A stretch of 64,000 nt of DNA from Brevibacterium sp. CBA3109 (GTDB taxonomy: Bacteria; Actinomycetota; Actinomycetes; Actinomycetales; Brevibacteriaceae): contig NZ_CP158281.1 in the NCBI RefSeq assembly GCF_040256645.1, positions 2,294,001 to 2,358,000 on the forward strand, in the 5' to 3' direction. How positions within the stretch are numbered: the first letter of the stretch is position 1; each line of letters begins with the position of its first letter. This document shows positions 25,786 to 34,176 of this stretch, piece after piece. The position numbers were made by a program, and so were the translations under genes. The notes beneath the pieces are model-generated. The model saw only the letters and a list, made by a program, of their open reading frames with translations, was not told where the DNA came from and did not search any database.

Positions 25786-26952
25786 TCATGAGAGATTGCG
25801 CGAGATGAGCAGACGCATGATGTCGGAGGTGCCTTCCTCGATCTCCTCAAGCTTCGCATCGCGCATCCACTGCTCGACCGGGTGCTCACGCGAATAGCCC
25901 CATCCGCCCAGGGTCTGGACTCCCGCCCAGGTGCAGAACATCGCAGTCTCCGAGGCATTCAGCTTCGCCATCGCCGCCGAGGCGGTGACCTTCTCCCGCG
26001 GCACAGCCTCACCCGCGTCGATCATCCGGGCCGCATTGAGAACCTGGAGCCAGGCCGCGTCGATGCGTGCGGACATGTCGGCGAGCCGGAATGCCACGGC
26101 CTGGTGGTCGATGATCGGCTTGCCGAACTGGGTCCGCTCCCGTGCATAGTCACGGGCGTATTCGTAGGCGGCTCTGGCTGTACCCAGGGCCGCGGCACCG
26201 AGGACCACACGAGAGATGTCGAAGGTGCGCATGAGGCCGTAGAAGCCCTGTCCCTCCTCACCGAGGAGGTTATGGGCGGGAACGAATGCATCGGAGAAGA
26301 AGACCTCCCTGCACACGATCGCCCGCTGTCCCATCTTCTTCATCGGCGCCCCGAATTCCATCCCTTCGGTCTCGCGCGGGATGAGGAAGGCGCTGACACC
26401 GCGCGATCGCTGCGAGGTATCTGTCTTGGCGAAGACGACGTAGGAGTCGGCCAGTCCAGCATTGGAGATCCAGGCCTTCTGCCCGTTGAGACGGTATCCC
26501 CCGTCGACCTTGTCGGCCCGGGTGATGATGGAGGCGGAGTCGGACCCGGACCCGGGCTCCGTCGTCGCCAAAGCAGTGAATTGCGGGGAGGTTCCGGTCA
26601 GCGGGCGCAGCCAGGTCTCCTTCTGTTCTGCGGTGCCCAGGGCCATGATCGGGTCGGCGAAGAAGCCGTTCGAGCACACGAAGTTGCCGATGCCGGGGTC
26701 GCCGAAGCACAGCTGCTCCTGGACGAGGCATTGGGTGAAGACGTCGGTGAAGCCGCCTCCCCCATATTCCTCGGGGATCATGAAGTCCGTGATGCCCACG
26801 CGTGCGGCTTCGCGGAACAGTTCGACAGGCGATTCGGTGTCCGCTTCGTCGACGCCGCGACCGGCGGGACGGATCCGGTCCTTCGCAAACGATCGACACA
26901 GCTCGATGATGTCGTTCTGTTCATCGGACAGCGGCCAGGGCGTGTAGCTCAT
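25786..26952 (-). CDS. Acyl-CoA dehydrogenase
   Basis: FAD-dependent acyl-CoA dehydrogenase, 388 residues. N-terminal helices are followed by the FAD/substrate loop ALATTEPGSGSDSASI, then GQKAWISNAGLADSY, and the C-terminal helical part with QLFGKPI-type sequence (TQFGKPIIDHQAVAFRLADM). The catalytic glutamate lies in LEEIEEGTSDIMRLLI. The start ATG at 26952 overlaps the stop of the ThDP enzyme by four bases; the open frame upstream to 27561 lies inside that gene and is not coding. It is the last gene of a four-gene operon and could oxidise the acyl-CoA formed by the operon's synthetase. Chain length or branching of the substrate cannot be read from the sequence. Confidence 0.9.
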   Translation of the reverse strand: MSYTPWPLSDEQNDIIELCRSFAKDRIRPAGRGVDEADTESPVELFREAARVGITDFMIPEEYGGGGFTDVFTQCLVQEQLCFGDPGIGNFVCSNGFFADPIMALGTAEQKETWLRPLTGTSPQFTALATTEPGSGSDSASIITRADKVDGGYRLNGQKAWISNAGLADSYVVFAKTDTSQRSRGVSAFLIPRETEGMEFGAPMKKMGQRAIVCREVFFSDAFVPAHNLLGEEGQGFYGLMRTFDISRVVLGAAALGTARAAYEYARDYARERTQFGKPIIDHQAVAFRLADMSARIDAAWLQVLNAARMIDAGEAVPREKVTASAAMAKLNASETAMFCTWAGVQTLGGWGYSREHPVEQWMRDAKLEEIEEGTSDIMRLLISRNLS

Positions 26953-28649
26953 GTCAAGTCCTTCTGATCGATCGGAGCGGTGTGTTCGGGCAGCTGAGAT
27001 GGCCGGGAGGAGCCCAGCATGTCCGCAGCTGCACGGGAGTTCTCGGTGAGATGGATGAGGGTCGGGCCGGCGCAGTCCTCGGCCTCTTTCAGCGCGCTCA
27101 GCAGTTGGTCCTGCGTGTCGACGTGGAGGCCGAGTGCGCCCAGCGATGTCGCCAACGCGGGGAAATCCGGTCCCAGCAGTGCCACGCCGGCCGGGGTGTC
27201 GCCGCGGTCGGCCATTTCGTTTCTGATCTCCCCATAGCCGCCGTTGTCGACGATGATGAGCGACATCGACACCTGTGCCTGCACCGCGGCGGCGAGTTCG
27301 GCGATCGTGAACATCGCACCGCCGTCGCCTTCGATCGCCACGACCCGCGCCGCAGGCACAGCGAGCTTCGCGCCGATCCCTGCCGGCAGGCCATAGCCCA
27401 GCGTCCCGGCGCCGGCCGGATAGAGGAAGTGGTCGCCGCGGCGAGCCTTCCACCCGGTCTGCACACCGTAGTAGCAGCACATCGTCGAGTCCGCGGCCAC
27501 GATGACGGGGGCAGCGCCCGAGACGGTGAAGTCGTTGAGCGCGGCGCTGAGCTGCGCCCACGGTGCCCCGTCATCCGCGGCTGCCGCGGTGATCGTCTTC
27601 TGCCAGCCGCGCAGCCATGCGGTTGCCGATTCGGTTTGCTGCGAGGGCCTGATCTTTCGCAGCTCCTGCGCCAGCGCGATCGTCGACGCCTTGGCCTGTG
27701 CCGGGATCGGATGAGTGACACGGGCATTGCGCAGCATCTGCACCTCATCGATGTCGATGCGGACCACGGTGTCCGGCAGCGGCAGCGGCTCGGGCCAGAA
27801 GTCGCTTGGCGCCAGCTCTGTGCCGATCGCCACGACGGCATCGGCCGCGGTGAGCAGATCAGGCAGCTGCTCCAGGACCCCGATGGCGCCGAGGCTGTTC
27901 GCGAACTCGTCGTCGATTGCTCCCTTGGCGTTCGAGGACAGAACGATGCCGGCTCCGAGCACGTCGGAGAGCTCTTCGACCTCGGTCCCGGCGTCACGGG
28001 CCCCTGCCCCGACGATGAGGAGCGGACGCTGAGATCCCGCCAGCGCCTCGGCGGCGGAGGTGATCGCATCCGCCTCGGGTGCCGCAAGCGGCCGGGTCAC
28101 CGCCGGATGGAGCCACCCGGGCCCGGAGGTCTCGATGAGGTCGAGTGGGATCTCGATGAATGCCGGCCGCGTGCGACTCGATCGCATCGTCGACAGCGCC
28201 TGTCCGACCGCCAAGGAGACCTCACCCGGGCTTGTCACTCGGTGGCTGTCGCCCAGGACTGCTGCAAGAGCCTGACTCTGGTTGCGCACCTCGTGGAGGA
28301 GACCGTTGCCGCGACCGGGGTGGGTCAGCGGCATTCCGGGACTGACGAGCAGAACCGGAACCGAGTCGGTGAATGACTGCAGCAGCGCGGTGAGGGCGTT
28401 GAGCACCGCCGGTCCGGTGGTCGTGACGACGACCTGGACCTCGCCGGTGACGCGGGCTGCGCCATCAGCCATGAATCCGGCTCCCTGTTCGTGCCGCGGC
28501 GAGACGATCTCGATGCCGTGGGCCGCCAGCTGCGCGAAGATCTCGAGGTTGTGTGTCCCGGGGATCCCGAAGACCCGCGTGATGCCCTCAGCGCTCAGCG
28601 CACGAGCCAGGTGTGCACCACCGGTGATCTGTGACGTCTCTTCTGTCAT
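26949..28649 (-). CDS. Thiamine diphosphate-dependent 2-oxo acid decarboxylase-like enzyme
   Basis: 566-residue member of the acetolactate synthase / pyruvate decarboxylase superfamily. The three domains are visible: an N-terminal PYR domain with GITRVFGIPGTHNLEIF and the catalytic Glu near SPRHEQGAGFMADGAAR; a central domain around LLIVGAGARDAG; and a C-terminal PP domain with the ThDP motif GDGGAMFTIAEL ending in IIVDNGGYGEI. It is neither paired with a small IlvN subunit nor near ilv genes, so a decarboxylase role is more likely than acetolactate synthase. Relatives include 5-guanidino-2-oxopentanoate decarboxylase. Four-base overlaps tie it to the acyl-CoA synthetase upstream and the acyl-CoA dehydrogenase downstream. 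Confidence 0.82.
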   Translation of the reverse strand: MTEETSQITGGAHLARALSAEGITRVFGIPGTHNLEIFAQLAAHGIEIVSPRHEQGAGFMADGAARVTGEVQVVVTTTGPAVLNALTALLQSFTDSVPVLLVSPGMPLTHPGRGNGLLHEVRNQSQALAAVLGDSHRVTSPGEVSLAVGQALSTMRSSRTRPAFIEIPLDLIETSGPGWLHPAVTRPLAAPEADAITSAAEALAGSQRPLLIVGAGARDAGTEVEELSDVLGAGIVLSSNAKGAIDDEFANSLGAIGVLEQLPDLLTAADAVVAIGTELAPSDFWPEPLPLPDTVVRIDIDEVQMLRNARVTHPIPAQAKASTIALAQELRKIRPSQQTESATAWLRGWQKTITAAAADDGAPWAQLSAALNDFTVSGAAPVIVAADSTMCCYYGVQTGWKARRGDHFLYPAGAGTLGYGLPAGIGAKLAVPAARVVAIEGDGGAMFTIAELAAAVQAQVSMSLIIVDNGGYGEIRNEMADRGDTPAGVALLGPDFPALATSLGALGLHVDTQDQLLSALKEAEDCAGPTLIHLTENSRAAADMLGSSRPSQLPEHTAPIDQKDLT

Positions 28650-30754
28650 GGTGACTCCTTGTCGCCGTTGCCGTTGCTGTTGCCGTTGCTGTCGTCCTCG
28701 TCGCTGTCATCCTCGTCGCTATCATCCTCGTCGCGGTTCGTGACGACGAGGGCGTCCACCGCAAGTGCTCCTTCGGGCGTCACGCGCACCGGGTTGATCT
28801 CGATCTCCTGGATCTCATTGTTGGCCGCGATCAGGCGGGACACGGAGACGATGACCTCGGCCAATCCGTCCAGATCCGCGGCGGGCCTGCCCCGCCACCC
28901 GGTGAGCAGCCGGTAACACGTGAGCCTTGAGACCATGTCGAGTGCTTCAGCGTGCGAGACCGGTGCCAGCTCGAGCCAGGTGTCGCCGTAGAGTTCGGTC
29001 TCGGTTCCTCCTGCTCCCACCATCACGATGGGGCCGAAGTTCTCGTCCTGTCTGCCGCCGACGAGGATTTCGACTACCTCACCGCGAGTGTCCATCTCCT
29101 CGACGATGTATTCGCCATCGCCGAGGCGGCTGGCCATCTCCGCATAGGCGGTCTCGAGTGCGGCGGTGTCGCCCAGCCCCAAGGCGATAGCTCCGACTTC
29201 GGTCTTGTGCGCGGGCCAGCCGGCCTTGAGCACGAACGGTGGTGTCAGAGGTGAGTCCGCCATCGCCTCGGCGAGCCCGGTGCCGCGGCTGAAGATCGTT
29301 GCCCGCGGCACCGGCACCCCTGCGGCCATAATCGTGTCCCGGGCAGCCCCGTAGCCAGTCCCCCAGGGAGTGACCGGTCCCGACTGTTCCAGAGCCTCGG
29401 TGATGCGCCCCGAGTGGGAGGCGTAGAAACCTGCCCCGGCGATGACCCGCATGGCCGATTCGATTGAGGCGTATGCGGGAATCGAGTTCTCCCACAGCGC
29501 CGCGACCGCCGAAGAATCGGCACTCATCGAGTGGACGACGAGGGGTTTGCGGTGGGTGTGGACTGTCCGGCCCAACTGTTGGACCTCGGCCAGCTCCGCC
29601 TCGAGCAGATCGGGAATATCCTCGCCGTAGCAGCCGAAGTATCCGCTGAGGACCACGGCGTCGATCGTGTCATCGCCCAGGAGCGCGTCGACGAGACGGG
29701 AATAGACTCCCAGGTCCGCCTCCCCCGCCCCATCGAGGTCGATGGGATTGTCGATGTGCGCGGCTTCCGGAAGGTGCTGCTTCACCTGCTGACGAGTCGT
29801 GGCCTCGAGGACCTCCACGCCCAGGCCGTGACTGACGGCCCTGTCGGCAGCGATGGCGCCCTGCCCACCGGAGTCGGAGATAATCGCGATCCGTCTGGCC
29901 GCAGGCAGCCAGGAAGTGGCGAAGAAGCCAGCGAGTTCGACCGCTTCGCCAGGGGTGGACAGGCGAATCGCACCGGCTGCGCGACAGGCAGCGTCGACGG
30001 TGTCGATCGCCGAGGTGAGCGATCCCGTATGCGATTTCGCAAGCCTGGCACCCGCGTTCGACTGGCCCGTGGTGAGGATCATCGTGGGTTTGCCCGCCGC
30101 ACGAAGGGCCTGCATGGCCGCGACGAGTGCCGCACCGCCGGTGAAGGATTCGAGGTAGAGCACGACCTGCGTGGTGTCGGGATCATCGACGAGGGTCCTC
30201 AGGATCTCTGCGGCTCGCACGTCCGATTGACCTCCGATCGAGGCGAATCGTGAGATCCCGAGACCGCTGCGTGCCGAGAGTGTGGCGATCTCCGTGCCCA
30301 GTTGGCCGCTCTGTGTCACGACGGCCAGTGACCCCGGGGTGAAGTTGCCCCAGGCCAGAAGCAGGTCGTTGCTCGAATCCACCAGCCCCAGTGACGAGGG
30401 GCCGATCAGGCGAGCTCCGGCGGAGACGATTCGCTGCGCTAAGTCTGCTGCGTGGGGCACCCGCGCGGAGATGATGAGGAACGCCCTGACTCCGGCCGTC
30501 AGCGCTTCGTCGACGACGGCCGGGACCGCGGCTCCCGGAATCGAGATGACCAGGAGCTCCGGAGTCTCCGGCAGGTCGCTGAGCGTCGGATAGGTCGGCT
30601 GTGCCTGAATCGAGGCGACGCGGGAGTTGATGAGATGGACCCGGCGCCTGTCTGCCCCCTTCAGGGCACCGGCGGAGAGCCAGAACCCCCATTTGGACGG
30701 GTCGTTCGAGGCCCCGAGGATAGCGACGCTGGCGGGATCGAAGAATTGCTTCAC
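28646..30754 (-). CDS. ADP-forming acetate--CoA ligase family protein with a DEDDS-repeat tail
   Basis: Single-chain acyl-CoA synthetase (NDP-forming), about 702 residues, making or breaking acyl-CoA with ATP. The CoA-binding domain opens FFDPASVAILGASNDPSKWGF; the middle succinyl-CoA-synthetase-like domains include TQSGQLGTEIATLSARSG and IISDSGGQGAIAADRA; a C-terminal ATP-grasp part contains PPFVLKAGWPAHKTEVGAIALG. The phosphohistidine loop of the middle domain is probably the SDSGGQG region. Start GTG at 30754, about ten bases after AAGG. The last 30 residues are an acidic, disordered tail of DEDDS repeats followed by Asn/Gly repeats, unusual in this family. It follows the amino acid dehydrogenase by seven bases. 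Confidence 0.87.
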   Translation of the reverse strand: MKQFFDPASVAILGASNDPSKWGFWLSAGALKGADRRRVHLINSRVASIQAQPTYPTLSDLPETPELLVISIPGAAVPAVVDEALTAGVRAFLIISARVPHAADLAQRIVSAGARLIGPSSLGLVDSSNDLLLAWGNFTPGSLAVVTQSGQLGTEIATLSARSGLGISRFASIGGQSDVRAAEILRTLVDDPDTTQVVLYLESFTGGAALVAAMQALRAAGKPTMILTTGQSNAGARLAKSHTGSLTSAIDTVDAACRAAGAIRLSTPGEAVELAGFFATSWLPAARRIAIISDSGGQGAIAADRAVSHGLGVEVLEATTRQQVKQHLPEAAHIDNPIDLDGAGEADLGVYSRLVDALLGDDTIDAVVLSGYFGCYGEDIPDLLEAELAEVQQLGRTVHTHRKPLVVHSMSADSSAVAALWENSIPAYASIESAMRVIAGAGFYASHSGRITEALEQSGPVTPWGTGYGAARDTIMAAGVPVPRATIFSRGTGLAEAMADSPLTPPFVLKAGWPAHKTEVGAIALGLGDTAALETAYAEMASRLGDGEYIVEEMDTRGEVVEILVGGRQDENFGPIVMVGAGGTETELYGDTWLELAPVSHAEALDMVSRLTCYRLLTGWRGRPAADLDGLAEVIVSVSRLIAANNEIQEIEINPVRVTPEGALAVDALVVTNRDEDDSDEDDSDEDDSNGNSNGNGDKESP
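28691..28735 (-). repeat. 15-bp tandem repeat in the acyl-CoA synthetase tail
   Basis: Three 15-bp units (28691, 28706, 28721) with two or three base differences encode the repeated pentapeptide DEDDS. A second simple repeat (CGTTGC/CGTTGT type) at about 28661-28690 encodes the Asn/Gly run that follows. Confidence 0.8.
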
Positions 30755-30761
30755 TGTTCTG

Positions 30762-31928
30762 CTACCTTGCGGGGTCGTTCGAGGACAGGACGACGAGGTT
30801 GTCGTCAACTTTGGCCTGCGCTGCTGCACGGGGACTGATGTTCTCGGCCTTCGCCGTCGCCAGCACCTCAGTTGTGAGGGTGCCAAGCGTCTCCGAGATG
30901 ATGTCGCGGCTGGACTCCCAGCTGCCGTCGATGTCGCCGAAGGTCACCCACCACCACCACGCATTGGTGGCCGAGTTGGCGAGGAAGTCGGGAACGACGA
31001 TGACCCCACGCGCTGCGAGTTCGGCTTCGGCTTCGGGCAGCACCGGCATGTTCGCGGCCTCGACGATGTACTTGGCGTTGATCTGCCCACAGTTCTCGCT
31101 CGTGATCGCATAGCTGACGGCGGCGGGAACCAGAACATCGCAGTCAGCGGCCAGCCAGTCTCCGCGATCACTGTCCAGATCTTCGGGACGCAGTGCGCCC
31201 CGGTCGATGCCGCCGAAGGGATCCCGCGTCGCCAGCAGGGCCTCAACGTCGAGGCCCGCCGGGTTGGACACGAACCCGTCGGCATCGGCGATGCCGACGA
31301 TGCGCACCCCCGCCTCGGCGAGGAATCGGGCGCTCGCCCCGCCCATCGATCCGAATCCTTGGATCACTGCGGCCGCGGTTGCCGGTTCGCGCCCGTCGGC
31401 TTCGAGCGCTGCGATCGCCGAGGTGGCCACCCCGAGTCCACCGACGAGTTCGTCTTGAGCCAGACCATCAACGATCGTGGAGAAGGCCATCTCAGCCCGC
31501 GCTTCGGCCGCCGTCGGGTCCGTCAGCAGCTTCTGAACGGCTGCCAGTCCGCTCCCGAGTCCACGTTTGGCAAGGATGTCGTCGATATCGTTCTGGCGCA
31601 CGCCCAGGTCCTCACCGAGGGCCCAATAGGCACGCATGATCGGGTTCATGGCGACGAGGAACCGTTCGAGGACGTCTGTGGCCCCGGGGGCGCGTGGGTC
31701 GAAGTCGATGCCGCCCTTCGCACCGCCGACGGGAACGTAGCGCCGGCCCGGTCGCAGATGAATCGCTTCCTTGCGCGTCATCCCCTGAGCCAGACCCCGA
31801 ACCTCGTCGAGTGTGCACCCCTGACGCATTCGCAGTCCGCCCGAGGCCGTTCCCCTCACCAGCGTGTCGATGACGACGAACCCGTGTGTTCTGGTGACCG
31901 GGTCCTGCCAGGTGATGTCCATGAACAT
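30762..31928 (-). CDS. Glu/Leu/Phe/Val dehydrogenase family protein
   Basis: NAD(P)-dependent amino acid dehydrogenase, 388 residues, oxidatively deaminating an amino acid to its 2-oxo acid. The catalytic/substrate region reads MTRKEAIHLRPGRRY then PVGGAKGGIDFDPRAPG with the family's lysine. The NAD domain shows VIQGFGSMGGASARFLAEAG and VRIVGIADADGFV. The C-terminal part has AANMPVLPEAEAELAARG. Substrate is not determined; a leucine/valine/phenylalanine-type enzyme is as likely as glutamate. It is the first gene of the operon that continues into the acyl-CoA synthetase, ThDP enzyme and acyl-CoA dehydrogenase. Start ATG at 31928 (a second ATG is at 31922). A palindrome lies 19 bp upstream. Confidence 0.85.
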   Translation of the reverse strand: MFMDITWQDPVTRTHGFVVIDTLVRGTASGGLRMRQGCTLDEVRGLAQGMTRKEAIHLRPGRRYVPVGGAKGGIDFDPRAPGATDVLERFLVAMNPIMRAYWALGEDLGVRQNDIDDILAKRGLGSGLAAVQKLLTDPTAAEARAEMAFSTIVDGLAQDELVGGLGVATSAIAALEADGREPATAAAVIQGFGSMGGASARFLAEAGVRIVGIADADGFVSNPAGLDVEALLATRDPFGGIDRGALRPEDLDSDRGDWLAADCDVLVPAAVSYAITSENCGQINAKYIVEAANMPVLPEAEAELAARGVIVVPDFLANSATNAWWWWVTFGDIDGSWESSRDIISETLGTLTTEVLATAKAENISPRAAAQAKVDDNLVVLSSNDPAR

Positions 31929-31946
31929 ATCGCTCCCAAGGGTTTA

Positions 31947-31964
31947 ACTGAATAGCCATTCAGT
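31947..31964. promoter_or_regulatory. Operator-like palindrome before the amino acid dehydrogenase
   Basis: ACTGAAT-AGCC-ATTCAGT, perfect 7-bp arms, 19 bp upstream of the dehydrogenase start. It is well placed to block transcription or translation initiation of the operon. The divergent partner is absent: the upstream TetR gene is on the same strand, and its start carries a separate, longer palindrome. Confidence 0.6.
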
Positions 31965-32034
31965 AGAGATCAGACTCTCATTCTGACCGTCCGAGGGCAG
32001 GTCCGTCAAGACCGGCTCAGGAACTGGGCAAGGT

Positions 32035-32724
32035 TCATTCCAGTTCACGTGCGACGAACGTCTCGACCCAGTGGGACAGAGTCGTCGTGGACACGGAATC
32101 GGGGTTGAAGATGAGTTGGACCGCCAACCCATCCAGGTAGGCGAGGATCCTCGTCGCACAGTCCTCGGCCGCCCTGGCGACTGCGGCGCCGGCCTCATCC
32201 TCCACGTCATCGGACCGAACCCCTTCCGGGCCGTCGCCTCGAACCTCGTCCGCGTCGTCGCCTCGAGCCTCGTCCGCGTTGCGGCAGAGGAACTCCCGCG
32301 ACTCGAGCCCGTCGACGATGAGGCCCGCCAGAATCGTCTTCCATTCTCGATCAAGGGCCGCGAACGTCGACTTCACATCCGCGTCGAAGAGACCGGCCGA
32401 CCAGCCGTCGATCCAGATCTTCCAGCTTCTCGTCGACCCGGCCGGCATGTACCACCGGACGACATCTCTCAACCTCTCCCGCGCCGGCTTCCGCGCCGCT
32501 GCCAGTCGACGCGCGCGATAGAGGTCGTTCTCCCCGGCATGTGCAAAGGCTGCGGCGACGAGCGCCTCCTTCGTCACGAAGTGGTAGATGACCAGGCTCG
32601 GACTCAGCCCCAGCCGGGCGGCGACATCGGCGACTCGCAGGGTGCGCAGGCCGGTGCTCTCGATCTCCTCCACGGTCGCGGCCAGGATCTCTTCCCGACG
32701 GACCGATGCGCTCTTCCTGGGCAT
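32035..32724 (-). CDS. TetR/AcrR family regulator of the amino acid catabolic operon
   Basis: 229-residue repressor. The DNA-binding domain reads ILAATVEEIESTGLRTLRV, then AARLGLSPSLVIYHFVTKEA with the recognition helix. The ligand domain has the usual RDVVRWYMPAGSTRSWKIWIDGW core. It carries an odd acidic/arginine insertion at about residues 160-190 (DEARGDDADEVRGDG and similar), encoded by a 24-bp duplicated sequence at 32233-32280. Start ATG at 32724, right after a GGGGGAGAGG ribosome site; the frame upstream to 32847 runs through the palindrome and is not coding. It lies 106 bp upstream of the dehydrogenase-led operon on the same strand and probably autoregulates through 32749-32785. Confidence 0.85.
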   Translation of the reverse strand: MPRKSASVRREEILAATVEEIESTGLRTLRVADVAARLGLSPSLVIYHFVTKEALVAAAFAHAGENDLYRARRLAAARKPARERLRDVVRWYMPAGSTRSWKIWIDGWSAGLFDADVKSTFAALDREWKTILAGLIVDGLESREFLCRNADEARGDDADEVRGDGPEGVRSDDVEDEAGAAVARAAEDCATRILAYLDGLAVQLIFNPDSVSTTTLSHWVETFVARELE

Positions 32725-32748
32725 GAACCTCTCCCCCACACAGACAGA

Positions 32749-32785
32749 AATGGCTGTACAACAAGATTCTTGTTGTACAGCCATT
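32749..32785. promoter_or_regulatory. 37-bp perfect palindrome, likely TetR operator
   Basis: Two exact 18-bp arms (32749-32766 and 32768-32785) around a single central T, 25 bp upstream of the TetR gene start. Each arm contains TGTACA next to AATGGC. Length, perfection and position make it a strong autoregulatory operator candidate. Confidence 0.75.
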
Positions 32786-32854
32786 CTAGATGCTGACTCT
32801 GCCGAGCCCGCGACCATTGCCCCAGAGCAACGCCGGGGCAGCGTCATCTCAGCC

Positions 32855-34114
32855 TCAGGGCAGTGCGACGTCGGCCTGCGGGCCCACGAGGGACAGCGAC
32901 TTCGGGCGACTCATGAGGTCTCCTGCCATCGTCGATACCTGCTCGGCGGTGACCGACCGGACGCGTTCGATGAGGTCGAGAGGAGATTCGAGGGAGATGC
33001 CGAAGATCTCGGATCTGGCCAGGCGATTCATGCGCGCGGCCGAGGATTCGAGCCCGAGAACCATCGACCCCGAGAGCTGGGAGACGATCGCGTCCAGCTC
33101 CGAGCGCGTTGGTGTCTCAGTTGCCAAACGATCCCATTCAGCCAGTGCCAGGTCGACGACGGCTTGCCCGTTCTCCGGTGTGCATCCGGCGTAGATGCCG
33201 AACGTGCCGAAGTCGGTGAACTGGCTTGCCACACAATTGACGGCGTAGGCCAGACCGCGGTCTTCACGCACACTCTGGAAGAGTCGTGAGGACATGCCTC
33301 CACCGAGCATCGTCAGCAGCACCGAATAGACGAAGCGATCCGGATGCCCCTCTTCAAGGCCTTCGCAGCCGAGCAGGATTCCCAGCTGTTCAGTGTCTTT
33401 GACCGTGTGTGAGCGACCCGATTGGAACGTCGGCACCTCGCGTGCGCCGCGGCCATGCCCAGCGCCTGCAGTCGCGGAACTGATGTCCCAAGGGTGAGAA
33501 CCGACCTCGGAGCCGACGCCGGCCTGAGCCAATGCGTCTTCCACCATGCCCAGGACCTCGTCGTGGGTGGCACCGCCGGCTGCGGCGATGACCAGACGCG
33601 GGGGGACATAGGTCGTCGAATGGTGTTCGAGGAGTGTGTGATGTCCCAGCACGCGGATCTGGTTCTTCGTCGCGCCGACAGGACGCGCCAACGGATGATC
33701 ACCGAAGATGAGCTCGTCGAAGTCGTCGAACAGGACATCACCGGGATCGTCGGCGGACATCGCCAACTCTTCGATGATGACTCCGCGTTCGCGCTCGAAC
33801 TCCTCGGCGTCCAGGTTCGAGTTCGAGACCATGTCGACGAGCAGAGCGGTGATGTCCGACAGGTCCGTGACCAAGCAGCGAGAGTAGTAGCAGGTGAGTT
33901 CCTTGGCCGTGATGGCGTTGGAGTCTCCTCCTGTCCGGTCGAAGGCCGCTGCGATCGTCTTCGCATCCTTCGTGGGCGTTCCCTTGAAGAGCATGTGCTC
34001 GAGGAAATGGGTCGATCCGGCGGTCTCTCTCGATTCGTCGCGCGAACCTGCCGCGACCCAGATGCCGATGGTCTCCGACGCCAGTCCGGGCATGTGTTCA
34101 GTGGTCACTGTCAA
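32855..34114 (-). CDS. M16 family zinc metallopeptidase
   Basis: Insulinase-type peptidase, 419 residues from the TTG at 34114. The zinc motif HFLEH (in THFLEHMLFKGTPTKDA) and the downstream Glu region (VIIEELAMSADDPGDVLFDDF) are intact; the C-terminal half holds the second M16 lobe (GGGMSSRLFQSVREDRGLAYAV). It directly follows pnp, the standard actinobacterial order. The real protein probably starts earlier: the frame remains open upstream and encodes RSVLPGGLTVTTEHMPG, the conserved first strand of the family, back to a CTG at 34180 that overlaps the pnp stop (CTGA). No ATG, GTG or TTG lies in that stretch. With that start it would have 441 residues. Confidence 0.9.
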   Translation of the reverse strand: MTVTTEHMPGLASETIGIWVAAGSRDESRETAGSTHFLEHMLFKGTPTKDAKTIAAAFDRTGGDSNAITAKELTCYYSRCLVTDLSDITALLVDMVSNSNLDAEEFERERGVIIEELAMSADDPGDVLFDDFDELIFGDHPLARPVGATKNQIRVLGHHTLLEHHSTTYVPPRLVIAAAGGATHDEVLGMVEDALAQAGVGSEVGSHPWDISSATAGAGHGRGAREVPTFQSGRSHTVKDTEQLGILLGCEGLEEGHPDRFVYSVLLTMLGGGMSSRLFQSVREDRGLAYAVNCVASQFTDFGTFGIYAGCTPENGQAVVDLALAEWDRLATETPTRSELDAIVSQLSGSMVLGLESSAARMNRLARSEIFGISLESPLDLIERVRSVTAEQVSTMAGDLMSRPKSLSLVGPQADVALP

Positions 34115-34176
34115 ACCACCGGGGAGGACAGACCGATCGATTCGGCTGCCCTCCCCGGTGTGAGAATCCTTGAGTA

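Noticed and set aside
25786..27561. Extended 591-codon frame for the acyl-CoA dehydrogenase
   Set aside because: The first 203 codons lie inside the ThDP enzyme gene and are Arg/Gly-rich shadow sequence; the four-base overlap start is far better.
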